Source of the DNA: Ehretia macrophylla
Taxonomy: Eukaryota > Streptophyta > Magnoliopsida > Boraginales > Ehretiaceae
Length of the DNA stretch: 64,000 bases
Assembly: GCA_037974665.1 (NCBI GenBank)
Contig: CM075773.1
Coordinates: 33,118,853-33,182,852 of the forward strand
Reading direction: 5' to 3'
The notes below the pieces were generated by a model, which was not told where the DNA came from, ran no database searches, and saw nothing but the letters and a program-made list of their open reading frames with translations. This document shows positions 1 through 13,795 of this stretch, piece after piece; within the stretch, counting starts at the first letter, position 1; every line of letters starts with the position of its first letter. The position numbers and the translations under genes are program-made.

Positions 1-535
1 TCATTCAATTTCCTCAACAACCTAGGTATTATATTCTTACTCCTCTCGCATATGGGTGGGTCTACCCAAACAAAGAAGCCACAAGATGCACCCATCTCAT
101 ACTGTTCACAACCTAGGAACCTCCTACCTGGGTTGGAATCCGTCCATGAAGTGGTCATCTTACTGGGTTTCTTGCAAAATCAATTGTCTTCCATTGTTGA
201 ATTTGGGTTTAGTGATTTCGGGTTTAATAATGTAGGAAAATAGCATAGAGAAAATTAGAGATTTGAGAGAATGATAGGTTCTTTGGGGATCTAGAGCAAA
301 GAGAATGAGGGATTTGAGAGAATTAGGGGTTTCGGGAAAATGAAATTCGGGCTAGGGATTTGAGAAAATTGGGGATTTAGAGTAAAAAAGTTAGATCTGA
401 GGGAGAGTATTTGATAGATGGTTTATTATGAAATCAAAAAAAAAAAAAAGACTTTAGTGTGCGGACATTTTTGCCCTTGCAAATACGACTCACGCACGTG
501 CTTATTTCATTAGATTTTTGGATTAAAAAATGGTG
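1..535. other. Intergenic, low-complexity purine-rich stretch
   Basis: No supported gene. About 240-410 repeats variants of 'gggatttgagaga' and is strongly purine-rich on the plus strand. The short open frame at 52-243 has no recognisable domain and no splice context, so it is not called. It may be the decayed end of a transposon, but no terminal repeat is visible. Confidence 0.4.
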
Positions 536-537
536 GA

Positions 538-770
538 GGACTAATGTTGATCATAATGGCAAAGATAGTTGACTAAAATGGTACATTTAGAAAGATATGG
601 ACTAAATCGGGATAAATTATAAAGATAGTGGATTAAAGGGTACATTTTGAAAGATATGGACTAAATCGGGACAAATTATAAAAATAGTGGACTAAAATAG
701 TACATTTTGAAAAATATGGATTAAATCGAGACAAACATTAAAGATACTGGACTAAATTAGGTATTTACCC
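538..770. repeat. 60-bp tandem repeat, about 3.5 copies
   Basis: The phrase 'gatatggactaaatcggga' recurs at about 594, 653 and 713, a period of about 60 bp. The copies are diverged and each carries a 'ggactaaa...tacattttgaaa' core. This is non-coding. Such 'ggactaaa' arrays occur inside plant MITEs and foldback elements; no inverted partner is seen here. Confidence 0.8.
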
Positions 771-3700
771 TATAAATTGTAGCAAACATATCCTAGAAGT
801 TTATAAATCATTTGTTGCATTTTCTAATTTGTAAATACGTGTGATGGAAGGATCAGTGTTGATGATGAACTGCAGACACTCTATGCGCATTGTTTAAGCA
901 ATTATTAATAATGGTTGTTAAAAGACTAAGCTCTATAGCCGCCTAAGTCAATCCTGTGAAGCTTACCTAACAATAATGTCAATTTTTGCTGTCTTGAGAA
1001 TCGAATAGTTGCTTTTTTATAAAGACAAGCTTTGCCTTTATGCATTTCTTGTCTTCTTCAGATCAAGCAAGATGGGTTCTGATGGGAGACAAATGTGACT
1101 AGTAAACCAAACTCCATGAATTTCCAAGCCAACCAAAGAAAAAAAAAAAACACAAAACTAGAAAGTCAGGGGTCTTTATCCCTCATCATTTACTAGAAAT
1201 CTCGTTTTACCACCTGTAATTTTGATTTTTTTTCCCTTTTTGTCAGAGAAATCATTAAGATATTCCCTTTAATTGGGTTATATGTATATGTATTAATGTA
1301 TATGTGGAGTTTTTATAAAGATAGAAAATATTTATGCTTAAGCTAAAATTATATATTCTAGACGAGACTCGGGGGCTACACCCCTTAACAATGGTGATGC
1401 TAGGGTTCAAGTCTCATTGGGGGACATGGGGGAGGAGGAGGAAAAAAAAATTATATGTTCTAGACTCAAAATTTATAAACCCTGCACGAGTATTATAATA
1501 ATATTATGATTGATCTCGAGGGTTTGTTGGATCAAAAAAAAGAAAAAAATAAGAGAGACAAGCATGAAAAATGGAGATAGAAAAAGGATTAATTCCAAGT
1601 TTTAACCACTCATAACACATAAATATTTCGATTTTAAGAGGGAAATATTAGAACCATACGTGACAAATACACCTGATTTTAGGAAAAAAAAATACATCAA
1701 CTCAGCCTAATGATGTCACTTCGTTCTTTCTTCATCTAAATGTGGTGGCCCTGATTTATTATTAACACCTTTTCTGATATTGGTGACAATTATCTTGCGC
1801 ATTTTAAGACTCGATGAAATTTTTTGGCAAATAACTCAACTTCCGTTCAGGTAAGCATGTAACATAACAGTAGTGGATGAAGTGCATGGTAAGTGAAATG
1901 AGAGAATGTTAGCATTTTTTTTCCTTTTTTCTGTTTTGGTTGTGATGGGGAATAATTTCAATCTTTGGAATTAATTAGCGATTAAGACTCAAAACGAAGT
2001 AATAACGGAAGGTAGAAACAACCGACCCGACCAGAAACCTTGTCCATTCCCGAGCATGGAGTGACATCCCGACGTAAAATCAGATTTCTCAAATATTCTC
2101 AAGAAGTTAAATGGTTTCAAAAAATAGAAAGAAATAATTTTTAAAAACTATGAATGAATACGAGTAAAATCATAAATAACAAAGAAGAACTTTTATTTCT
2201 AGTTGTCGATTTTAATTACACGGTACAAACTACTCTTTCGAAAAGAAATTGTAAATCTACTCTAAATTTATGATCACATTAGTCCTAAATATTTTAAATC
2301 GTTGACTGTTTGTTCAAATAATTATCCCCTCTTTGTTAATTGATCGATACTTTCGTAGTCCAAACAATTTCGTAGTTCAAATGCCCTACCCTGTTCTTTG
2401 GAAACTAGTTTCATTAACACTTATGAAGTAGGGCAAGCTAATGGTGTGTATATTTTACGAGTATTTTATGTGATAAAACATCAACTGCCCCACTAATCCT
2501 AAAACTTTTCTAAATATATGTATATAATTTTGTGTATCTTTAGTATGAGAAATTAATTAATTTTTATTTTAAAAAAATATTTTTTAGTATACGGTTGTTA
2601 ATTTGTGTGTTATAGTCTTGATATTATTATACTGCCCATTGCAAGGGACATGAACCATGTAAACCTCATCTTGGACCTGATTAAACATAATCCGCGTCGA
2701 CACAACAGTGCATGGTTTCCATATTGTTATGCATTTATCCAATTCTCCATTAAGCAACGGCGATGTGACCGTGATACAAAAATAGGACTCACATGTAATG
2801 GGACACACTAGTGTGTGAGTGAATCAGATGGTCGAATGACCTCATAGGAGAATTTTCTGTAAAACATATACAAATTTATAGAAAATAAAGAATACAATAT
2901 GTTGCCCCGCAAGAGGATAGCCTAGTTTATACAGAGGTTTTGAAAATAAATAATTAAAGTCACTTGCTTATTTTGTAAAAAAAAAAAAGAGGGAGAGGAG
3001 GGGGGAGAGGGGGTACCCTAGTGGCAACAAAGAGAGGTAGAACCCAGCATGCCTAAGTTCAAAACACATTTGTTACATATTAGGTTTATACTTTTGACTG
3101 ACTTAGTATATGTGTTGGGGGTGCAGCAGAAGTGTACTTGTTAAAAAAATGAATACAATATGTTATTTGCGTTTTTCCTGATGTGGCAATGAAAACAAAC
3201 AATTAATCCCAGACACCACCATAAAATGTCTGTAGTTCTACTTGTACAACCAATGATGATCCAAAAAACAACACTAATTATGCAACTAATAAACACACAG
3301 TGCTTGAGGGCCACAATTAAGGGCTTGTGGTGGAAATCACATCAATCGATGAGTAATTAATCTAATCAATCTCGCTTTTAAAGGCAAAAACCCCAGTGTC
3401 TTTTCACTAATTTGATTCTTAATCTCATGGTAGGCCCAAATCGCACTTATATAATTATTGCTCCCCCTTAAAGCTAAGAATAATCATTCTACTTTTCAAT
3501 AGTGTCCTTTTTCATATGATTTTTTTATTACTTTCAAATTCAGCTTCCTCAGAACTTAAGCAAAAGCCATATCTTCACATCAATTATGGTGGATGAGTTG
3601 CATCAATCGACGGATATCGCATTGTCATGTCAATGCTTCGATCTCTACATATTATAATTTGATCTCTCTATACGTATTTGTATATATAAAACATGATTTT

Positions 3701-6300
3701 AGTAAATATAGTATATATGATGATCGATCTCATGTACCAATTGTTATCGATTTAAATTAAGTAAATCGAATCTAATCAAATAAAATCAAATTTTATCCTG
3801 CTATAAAGTATTGATTATATGAATTTAATGATATCACTAAACTGTCCCGGTATTAACTCTATGGATAGGAGGTTGAATACTAATTAAACTGTCCTTTCTG
3901 TTCTCGTCGCTTGCATGGGAGCATATCTAGCTAAATATAGAATCACTTAAAAAATCACCCCCCCAGAATTAGTAAGTTTGCTATTATAGCTATCTATTGT
4001 TTTTGTTTTATGGAACGTTTTAGGGATGGGTAGATTTTAAATATCAGTACAATGGACTTCTCAAGAGCTTAAAAATGCACTCACTAATTGTGAAGCATTG
4101 AAACCCAGAAAAGATTTACTCCTTATACTGAAATAGATAAGAACATGCATATCACTATATGGATGGATCACAAAATGAAAGCAGCAGAGAACAGATGCCA
4201 CATGTGTCATGAGCACAAATGCTCCATTTTTTTTTTTTTTTTTTCGATGATGAGTAACTCAATTTAATTATGTAGCACTACAGTGTATCCATTCTACAGC
4301 TACAAATTTTATGGTGCATAGTATTGAACTCGAGACCTTTATTATTTATAACCAACCCGACTACTCTACTTAATCTTTGAGAACTGCGCTCCTTCATTAA
4401 TTGAAACTAACTCGAATTACTTGTTATTTTAACCTTTTTGAGTTACTTACATATATAAGAATTCTCTAAAATCTAAGAAAAATCAAGAAGAATATAGCAA
4501 ATGACACAGTAAGTTCAGATTAGAAGTCTGAAAGTTTTCATATGAAACCCTATATATGGTTCTTTCAAGAAATTTGTAAATCAACAAACATTATATTTGA
4601 GTGAAATGGCGTCAATGATGACACCTATTGACGTTCCTCATAGGCAGTAGACGTTTGATATTCTTGTTGATAAAGCAACAATAATAAGCAACAATTTGTA
4701 TAGATTCAAAGTACGAGACATGAATTATATAGTACATGGGACACATTTATAGTTCGAGCTTCACGCCTTGTTCCTTATGTGTCTTAAGAAAATAATATAT
4801 ATCCATGAAAAAGAAGTGAAATAATTCGAAATAATTAGAAACACAGAACACAAACTTCACCAAAGTAATTAGAAAAATCATTTCTAAGTAGAGGTATGTA
4901 GAACTATAATATAATTGAGTCAAATTATTTCAAACTGTCATATTTTTAACGTTAAAAAAAGGGATTTGAGTTCTCTAATAACGTAATAAGATATTTCTTT
5001 TTTGACACGTAATAAGAAATTTCATACCCAAGATTTGATATAATTAGCTGGTTTTCATTCTATTCCAAGAATAGCTGTTACATGAATTAATGTGTTCTAT
5101 AACAGGACAAAATCTACAAACGTTGAACCAACGAAAATAGGTTTTCTACTCTTTAATTTCTTTGAATTAAAGTATTTATTAATTGTCGGTTTCTTCTTTG
5201 AAAAATGGTTTTTTTATTTTTATTTTTTATTCTCTAACTTCTTCCTCTGAGTATATTTATTGATTGTTGGTTTCTTTTTTGCAAAATAGTTTTCCATTCT
5301 TTAATTTCTTTCAATTAAAATACATATTAATTTCTGGTTTCTTCTTTCACTTTTTCCCTCTTTGACTATGTCATAAATTTCCATTTCTCTTCAAGAACAT
5401 ATATAACTTCTCCTTGAACATCTCATTCAGATCAAGTATCAAAACTTTGACTAAAAATAGCACTTGGGCGGATATTCTCAGAACGCATATACTAAAAACA
5501 AAATCAAATGGTGATGTTCTTTGATCATTTCTTTAAATTAAGAAGAGAAGTTCCTAGGTCTAATTCTATGAATTTTTCTAGAATACTCATTTTTCCTTGA
5601 CAAAAACAAAGTGGATACTCGGGTTCAAATACCTATGGATTCTCTATTTGATTCATCCCACATTTCATTTGGGTGAGAAGGAGAATGTGAAAAACCAGTG
5701 CTACGAACGCCACTGTCATTTGGATTATAACAATTGCCGACACTAGATTATATTTCCATGAAAACATTGAATAATCAATGCTTCATTGCATCACATGATT
5801 ACAACAAGGAACTAAAACCAAAAGGACAAGTTTTCAACGACCGATCTTTGCTTGTCAAGTAAGTCCAAATTGTAGTCATACATGAACTTGATCATAACAT
5901 TACTAAACGTGGGCAAAAGAAGAAACTGAAGGAAACTCTTTAATCAATTTAAATTGATATTATATCAATTTTTCATATATTGATTAGATTTAAATGTATA
6001 TATTTTGTCAATTATGTAATAAATTAACTCATCAATTCGAACGGATACAATAATTTTTCCAAATTGAAACATGAATCCATTAACATTTGTAGCATACATA
6101 AGTCAAAATGTACGTGATTTATGAAAGGAAAAAGGAGGCTAGCTATGAAACCGGCAAGATTAGGCTACGTAAAAGTTGGTTACATAATACATGTCTACGT
6201 AGAGAGACTCAAAACGACACTCATTACGAAGTTGATGAAACGTCATTTTAGGGTTAGCTGAGAACATATAGTGGCCTATATGAGGGGCCCCTTCTAGGGA
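771..6300. other. Intergenic region upstream of the MYB gene
   Basis: No gene is supported in this 5.5 kb. It is AT-rich and contains homopolymer runs (for example T16 at about 4229-4244) and one dispersed repeat copy (2291-2715, listed separately). The overlapping frames at 2584-2811 lie in that repeat and encode nothing recognisable. Distal regulatory DNA of the MYB gene may lie here, but no element can be pointed to. Confidence 0.5.
2291..2715. repeat. Dispersed repeat, copy A (partner at 37690-37915)
   Basis: Blocks containing 'ctagtttcattaa', 'gtagggcaagctaatgg' and 'gacatgaaccatgtaaacct' occur here and in the same order at 37690-37915. This copy has about 170 bp extra between the second and third blocks. 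No terminal repeats or coding potential are seen, so the class is unknown. Confidence 0.6.
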
Positions 6301-6330
6301 AAATGTCGGCTCCCTTTTACTTGCAACATA

Positions 6331-6338
6331 TATATAAA
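6331..6338 (+). promoter_or_regulatory. TATA box of the MYB gene
   Basis: TATATAAA lies 71-78 bp upstream of the ATG at 6409, a normal plant distance for a short 5' UTR. Confidence 0.6.
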
Positions 6339-6408
6339 GACGGGCCAATAGTGTGATAGCTTTAATTATATATAAATATAGTAGAAGAAAAAAAAGGCAA
6401 GTGAAAAA

Positions 6409-8858
6409 ATGGGGCACCACACTTGCTGCAACCAGCAAAAGGTTAAGAGGGGTCTGTGGTCTCCTGAGGAAGATGAAAAACTCATTAAATACATCAGTAC
6501 ACATGGCTATGGCTGTTGGAGTGAAGTACCAGAGAAAGCTGGTTTGTTAATACCACCCTCATTCTCAATGCATTTTTTCTTACTTCACTTATTCATGGCT
6601 TAAGTATAGGAACATTTCAATTACTAATGGGGGTTCGGTGTTGGGGAAGAGGTCACACGGGCACACGCACAAAGCAACAGAATCACACAATATTTTTAAC
6701 GAGTGATTCCGTTGTTTTGTGTGCTTGTGTGTGTCCTCTTTTCTAATAAACTGGTATTAGAGCTACAATCTAACAAATTCAAGAACTCGCGACCTTTCGC
6801 TTATATCGAATTTGTGTAACAAGTCATTAGACTTCACCTTGTAATACATTGGATAGTGGAGTAAAAATGAGACACTTGCTGACTTAGCAAAAATAAAATA
6901 TTTTAAATACAATATATCAAGCATGTGACAAGCCTAATGGAATGTTTGATGTTGTTTTTGTTCCAGGGCTTCAAAGATGTGGTAAGAGTTGTCGCTTGAG
7001 ATGGATTAACTATTTAAGGCCTGACATAAGGAGAGGAAGGTTCACTGAAGAGGAGGAAAAATTGATCATCAGCCTTCATGGGGCTGTGGGCAACAGGTTT
7101 TAGCATCTTTCTTCTCTATCTTTTCATTCTTGGGCATCTCTTCTTGCATCTATATAATTTATTTTCTATTGCACAATGGAAATCGAAATCGTGCTTCAAA
7201 CTCAAATCTTCTGATTCTGATTATAACAAGTCACTGTCTGACCATCCACACCAACTCTTCTGCTGAGCTTACATCTATATAATCTATTATTACAAGATTC
7301 AATCAATTTGAAGATGTTCCACTTGCTCGAAGCTTAACATATTCTAGGGTTCTTGCAATCCAAAATTAGAAAAAATCAGGTTGATGTAGAGAACATCGTC
7401 GTTGTACCATTGTCCAAGATGTTAATTTTAAGCAACTTTGAACTTAAGCTTTCGACCCAAAAAAACATACTTAAGCTTCAAAATTAAGCATTTTAAGCAA
7501 GATTGTACATGATAGTAGTATTAAGATATGTATTCATGCATGTACGTATAGTAGTAGCTTGAAGTGGTTTCATTTTCGAAGTAGTTTGCACTGGAAGTGT
7601 CAATTCTCATTCTTGATGACGTGAAGAAGGCGATGTCAAATTAAAGTCCTTTCTGATCAGAAAATAATGCTTTTAATTGATTATACAGGTCTAGGTACCA
7701 TGCTGAAAGTAAATGTTAGATATCTCTCTTTATCACCTTGTACGTTATGTTTAGTTGGTTAGTATGTCAATTAAGTATATATATATATAAAATATTATAA
7801 ATGATTAGTAAAAAAAAATTGATATATAATTTCTTGTACAAATTATTTCCAAGTATTCATTATAATTCACTTGCAATTAAGTAAAGGGTGAATGACAAAA
7901 GTCCTCTAGTAGTTTTGTTGAAAGTACAAAATACTTTCATGTATTCTCAAAATTCTCTCATAACGCTTATGTCTCTCGAACAGGTGTACTTTGCTTAATT
8001 TTAGCAACCACGGGAATTATAAGAGACTTTTAAAAATACAAGTAGGTATTATACAATTTCGACAAATTATAAAAGGGTTTAATGTCATTCACCCTTGAGT
8101 AAAAGTGGAACACTTCCTATACTTTTTATTCTAGCACTCACTCTATTAATTTTCTAGAGTAATACTTTTTTCACTTAATGTTGTAACATGGATGAGAAAA
8201 TTGTAGATGGGCTCACATAGCAAGCCATTTGCCTGGAAGAACAGACAATGAGATAAAGAATTACTGGAATTCTTGGATAAGAAAGAAGATACGAAAGCCC
8301 TCTACCAATCCTGCAAGCAGTACAACACCTAACATGGAGCAAAATTCACAAATCTTTTATACCTCTAGCCAATCAAACTTGTTGAATCACCAAGATATGG
8401 CTGCAAAAATGAAGGGTCAGCTTCAAGATGCTATATTTCCTACGCCTAGCTCGTTGTTCATGTTTGATACTGGTTCACTAGAAGGGCTCAGCAGCAATAA
8501 TCTGCATCGAATGGATCATATTTTCCAAGAAACGGCTTCGTCAAGCTCTGGAATTTGGTCGACTAACCAGCACCAAGTTCAAGGAATAGCCCTGGATTCA
8601 AGTTATTTGCCACCACTTGAAAGCATAGAAAATATGGTGGCTACAGAGATGCGCACTTGTAGTTTAAATGTGGAAGGAGATTTACCACTTGATTGTCTGC
8701 AGAAACAAGAGCTAAATGAATGGGTCGAAACACAGCAAAGCTCAAGCTATTTATTTTGGGATCAATTGCAAGCCGAAGGACAAGTACTAGGTGGGGATGG
8801 ATTTGAATCGGTAACCACAAGCACTGGAATGATGATTTCTTATCCATCATCTCTATGA
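6409..8858 (+). CDS. MYB103: R2R3-MYB transcription factor, MYB103 type (3 exons)
   Basis: The exons are 6409-6541, 6967-7096 and 8207-8858 (133, 130 and 652 bp), giving 304 aa. All introns are GT/AG, and the first two exon lengths are those typical of plant R2R3-MYB genes. The protein starts [18 protein letters not shown]. Repeat R2 spans about residues 14-61 and R3 about 67-112. R3 has the usual F in place of its first tryptophan, and [13 protein letters not shown] follows. The N terminus and the C-terminal end (...YPSSL) resemble Arabidopsis MYB103, a nuclear activator of secondary-wall and tapetum/xylem programmes. A TATA box precedes the ATG. Intron 1 carries a hairpin (6647-6740). The R2R3-MYB call is near certain. 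The MYB103 orthology rests on remembered family sequence, with MYB26/MYB67-like members the main alternative. Confidence 0.9.
6647..6740. repeat. Inverted repeat (hairpin) in MYB intron 1
   Basis: The left arm 6647-6685 and right arm 6704-6740 are near-perfect reverse complements (cacacaaagcaac... against gttgttttgtgtg...) with an 18-nt loop. It lies in the first intron, so it would be part of the pre-mRNA. Confidence 0.75.
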
Positions 8859-8875
8859 ATGAAAAGGTCATGAGT

Positions 8876-8960
8876 TTTTTTTGGCCCCAATCCCATGAGA
8901 TTCGAACCCTGATTTTTCAATTGCCGATATGCTCTCACTCTCTCATTACGTGTGAAGATG
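8876..8960 (-). repeat. tRNA-derived SINE fragment
   Basis: Read on the minus strand, the segment contains a pol III B-box-like GGTTCGAATCTC (8897-8908) followed by 'atgggattggggcc' and an A-run. This is the usual layout of the tRNA-derived head of a plant SINE. No A-box is clear, so it is a fragment. It begins about 18 bp after the MYB stop codon and probably lies in the 3' UTR. Confidence 0.45.
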
Positions 8961-9399
8961 TGGTTTCATAATTTTCTTTTTCTTTTTTGGTTTTCCTCTA
9001 TTTATATCCAGGTTGTGCGTTCGACTGTAACATTTTGAATTGAGAGATTTTGCAACAAGCATTCATTTGATTTTGATTTGGTGGTGGATGATTGAGAAAT
9101 TGTATATATATTGACTGATGAATGAGATCTTCAAACACATTTGGTATACATACATTAACTGATTTTGGTTTGCTTAAATTATCTTCTTACTCGAGTCGCC
9201 AAAATCTTATCTTGGTCCAAGTCCAAATATCCTAAATGATGAAGCAGGCTCGACTCGTGCTAACTGGTTGCAACCCACCTCCATACAACAAGTTCGATCT
9301 AATTTATGATAATTGATCAGATCAGATGTAATATCTCATTTCAGTGGGAGATAGTGTTTGTGAGTAGTTTATAAGTGATATTATTGTGGGTATAAAGAA

Positions 9400-9699
9400 T
9401 GTTGACCCAGAGTGAGATATTCACACATACCTCGAAATTGCGGAAGCGAATAATCAACGATCGTGTTTGTACCACTGCACTTGCAATGAGTCGTAGGTAT
9501 AGTACTAGACCATACACTTTCTGTCCACAACCAAGAGTGTAGAGAGAATTTTTACTTTGTTTTGTTGGAAGCTAAAACCTACAGAACGTCTGTTTTATGT
9601 TTTTAAGTTTTCTCTTTCATATGGAATAGTGGGCCTCCATTATTTGGATAACTTAATTGGGCCACCCCAACTTGGGTAAAATATGCCCAAAGTTCAACA
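9400..9699 (-). repeat. Copia LTR (3' LTR in element orientation)
   Basis: This 300-bp copy matches 13487-13795 over nearly its whole length, including 'ctcgaaattgcgga', 'actttctgtccacaacc' and 'gggccaccccaacttggg'. Confidence 0.85.
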
Positions 9700-12600
9700 T
9701 CTCCGACTCACACAAGGTGGGGTGTGAACGTATCCCATGACATCTCTCTTGGAAACTAATTCCAAATCACTCATAAGTCATATTGGCAGATAGGTCGTGC
9801 GACTCGCGAGCTCGCACCAAGTGGAGGTTCTAAAATCGTGTACCTGTTAGGGATAACACGGGAGCTACTTCCTGCAAAGAAAGATAGAGTCTCATTGTTC
9901 CCTAGACCAATTAAGTTCACATCCGTCAATACATGCCCAATCCCTCCTAGGCCATGTTTGACGACTAAAATCTCAAGCATATATTCGTAGTTATATTCAA
10001 TCACTAAGATCGTTCAATCACAGAGATTTTATATCTGGTCGACCAATGAACATACGCAACACTCAATGCGAACAGTTTTCCCTTCATCCAATATTCCTCT
10101 AAGTCAAGTCAACTGCTTTCCTGGACATGTTCCATGTGACCTAATATATTGTGATCCTTAGACAACATATCAAAGTAGCTAACATTGAACTTGAATTATT
10201 AGAATATGGATGTAGGTCACTAAGGGCACACAAGAGAAGCCTTCGAAGCTTCAAGGGCTCACACAGTGATGAAACTGGGATTTATTCATCAACTTCCTTA
10301 TGTAATCGTTATAGCACTCACGGTATGATACATGAGTTACGGTGTGATTTCCTTCAAAATAGGGTGTACGTCATAACTTTACCCAAACACCGTACAGATC
10401 TTGGTCTGGTTATCACTTAGTAATCAACCTGAATCCTCGAACCTAATACACACAGTTACCGAGGTTTCACATTTGGCTATTGACAAGTTACGTATGGATC
10501 GTGGGTATCCATACCAATCATATATCAATCTTAAATTGCAATATATGCAATAAGAGGTCTTATCTTGGTGATTGTCGTTAGAACTAATCCTCGACAATAT
10601 TCAAGGCGACACTTGAATGAGTATAGCATTTCCGACGAATACTAACCAACTCATTATGTCTCATCTTTGCACGCTCCCACTGCGCCAGAGGCGATTGTTC
10701 GTATGAGAGAGCCAATCTTTTTAACCCGTCGACGTACTTTTCGATGCCAATATGTGCTAGCATACTCATAATCGATTTCTTCCACATTTATCACAAAGAT
10801 AAGGCACTAAGCAAATACATGAAGAAAACTTTGTTCACTATGAACTGGCATCAAATACTCATCAGTATGAGTACATTAGTAATTACATAATACTTTTCAG
10901 AACATCAACATCAAGTCCTACGCAAACCTAGAAATTCTGTTGCAACAAATGTATATCTCTAGATATAGACCTATTGAGAGGGTCGCTGCCATCTCATGCG
11001 CAGGTGAGTGATCCACAGTCATTTCATTTTATGACACAAAGCCATGATGTCTATGTATTAAGTTTCGCCATGTAATTTAGGGACCTTAACAAATGTGATG
11101 GCTAATTACTGGACACAACAAATCGTCATTGCTCATTTAGCAATTGACTCATCTTAAGTCCATCATAATTTCTCAAGCCATATTGCCTCCTTGCTTAGCT
11201 ACTGAGCATGCCATACAGCTCAATTTTCACAGTTGACGATGCTATGCATATTTGTTTCTTGCCATTCTATGAAGTCGTGCCATTGACTAGCAAGAAAACA
11301 TACTAAGAGGTAACTTTACACTCATTTAGGAGGACACCCAAGTTAGCATATGTGGTTCTCTTTCAAAAGAGATCAACACTTCAATGGCATAGGCAACATC
11401 TAAATTGCCTTTCAAATACCTCAAGATTCTTTTGACAATGCTCCAACAAGCTTGTCTAAGACTGTGATTGATAACAACATATCAATTCCATGGCAAAAAA
11501 TGAATATCTAGCCATGTATATACCACAATATATATAGGGCTTCTCATGGTGACTGAATAAGGAACATTTTATCTTATCAGCCTATTCTGGCATTGGGGAC
11601 ACATCTCTTAGCGTAGGTTTTCTCCCTCAGTTATAGGAGAATCTATAGGTTTGTAGACTTGTGTGTGGAGTCACTCAAAAACTTGCTTGACATATGACTC
11701 TTGCAACAAAAACAAGAATCTTAGATTGACCCCTCTGGATCTTGACTCTTAACACACAATCTACTCTACCAATGTCGTTTATCCCACACAGTTAAGGACA
11801 ACTAACCACTTTCTAATAGTGATTTTATACTCCTTGTCATTTCTGATCAATAACATCATTTATCTAGAGAGATAGAATCACATATCTACTCTCAGATCAA
11901 TTGACATTTACACATATGCCTTATTGAACCATTTGAAGATCATACACAATGAATTCTTCTTGCATTTCTCCACTAAGAAACATCACATTTACATCTACTT
12001 GATGTAAACCACCTTCATATCTATTTGATGTAATTTGAGGTTCAATTGGGTGACATGATCAGAAATAGGTGAATAGAGACAAATCTAACAGCGAAAGAAG
12101 ATTTGCTTGCAAGTTATACCCTCAATTTTGGGTACAACTTTTAGTCACTTGCGAGCTTCTATTTGATATTAAATCCAATTGTTCTTCCATTGTTTTTCAT
12201 CCAACTTTCCCTTACAAAAAGATGAGATAATTTCAACCACTATCTAAGATTCATCATCATCTTAACCAGTAATCATATGAAAAAATTATTTTCATAATCA
12301 CTCGGTAGTGAAACGAACTCACATTGATTACGAAACATATTCAATTTGATCAAACCGATATTACTATTGTAAGTGAACATGATCCACAAACCGGTTTATG
12401 AGACAAACTTACTTGTTTATGAGACAAACTCACTGTGATCTTGAAACAAATTCAAGTTGACCAAACCACACACCACAAAACCGATGTATATCTCTTACTT
12501 GGATCAGTGAACGAAAATAAGTTCTCCTTTCAATTGAAAATTTATGAGGGATAGGATCATTAAGAGCATTCAATTCAGATAACTGAATCTCCTATTAGGG

Positions 12601-13486
12601 AATTCTACATCCAAGAATGTTGAGTTTAGACACACTCCCACTATCTGTTCAGCAATGAACATTCCCTTCGGAGTGTTCAAAGTACCAAATGAAAATACAC
12701 ATATTTCCTTTCGGTTAAAATTTCTCAAGCTCACATGAAAAATGTCATGAACAAAAGTAGTCAACTCATACGGTTCATAAGTCATCATGGACTAGTTTAC
12801 CACTTGTTCATGACTCATTGAGAGTTGAAGTGACTGATTTCTAGGCCTCTAGGTCAAGTAGACATCTATGTGTCAATTATTTATTCTCAACACAAAATTG
12901 AAAAATCTACATGAGCCATCATATACTTAACCACATCCAATGAGGTTTTATTCTTTCTTCTACAACATCTCATAGTTGCAAAGTGCCAGGAATATTTTGC
13001 CCTCATGCCATACCGTTTTCATCACAAATTATTTTGAACAAATCAAATCAATATCACCGAACTAGATCGGTCCTCAAAGATTTCTCATTATGTTGGTTTG
13101 ATTCTCAACATGATTAGAATATCGTCCAAAGCAGTTAAACTTCGGACATGTGAGAACAAAAAGGACAAGACCAACACTTGTGATAGCTTTGAGAAGAGTA
13201 ACGAAATGTGAGGCCTCATGCCTCGCCCTATCATTCTTTGGACCATAGATTTTAGGATGAATTCAAGACAATTGAAAACTAGCACGCAAGCCTTCTCCAA
13301 ACATTTTTATTGTGGAGTTAGTAGCTAGGCAACTTTTACACGGGACAAATAGAATTGTGCAAATCACAACCTCCGAAGATATTCTCTTGCGAGTCTGTTC
13401 ATTCTATTTTGCCCTTATATGCCTAACTTGCTATACTACAGATCTCAAAGATGTAGCATTAATAACACATATTTATATAGAAATGG

Positions 13487-13795
13487 TTTTGGTTTAGAGT
13501 GAGATATTCACACATACCTCGAAATTGCGGAATCGAGTAATCAATGATTGCGTTTGTTCCATTGCACTTGCAAGGAGTCGTAGTGTATAGTACTAGACCA
13601 TATACTTTCTGTCCACAACCTAAAAGCCAATAGTGTAGAGAGAGTTTTTGCTTTGTTTTGTTGGAGGCTAAAACCCACAGAACGTTTATTTTCTGTTTTT
13701 AGGTTTTCCCTTTCATATGAAGTAGTGGGCCTCCATTATTTGGATCAATTAATTGGGCCACCCCAACTTGGGTGAAATATGCCCAAAGTCCAACA
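13487..13795 (-). repeat. Copia LTR (5' LTR in element orientation)
   Basis: This is the partner of 9400-9699, with scattered substitutions and a short insertion (cctaaaagcc). No clear primer-binding site remains at its inner edge. Confidence 0.85.

Larger units (their letters stand above)
9400..13795 (-). mobile_element. Decayed Ty1/copia retrotransposon, minus orientation
   Basis: Two direct LTRs (9400-9699 and about 13487-13795) flank 3.8 kb. The LTR ends are TGTTG/CAACA, and the flanking 5-mers AAGAA (9395-9399) and AGGAA (13796-13800) fit a decayed TSD. Minus-strand reading still shows copia pol. A reverse transcriptase segment, HQVDVNVMFLSGEMQEEF, lies at about 12006-11951. The motif [14 protein letters not shown] before RNase H lies at about 11440-11397. 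A purine-rich AGTCGGAGA next to the 9699 boundary fits a polypurine tract for this orientation. No open pol frame remains. Confidence 0.8.

Noticed and set aside
2584-2811. Overlapping frames of 74 and 68 codons
   Set aside because: They fall in a dispersed repeat whose second copy (37859-38077) does not keep the same protein.
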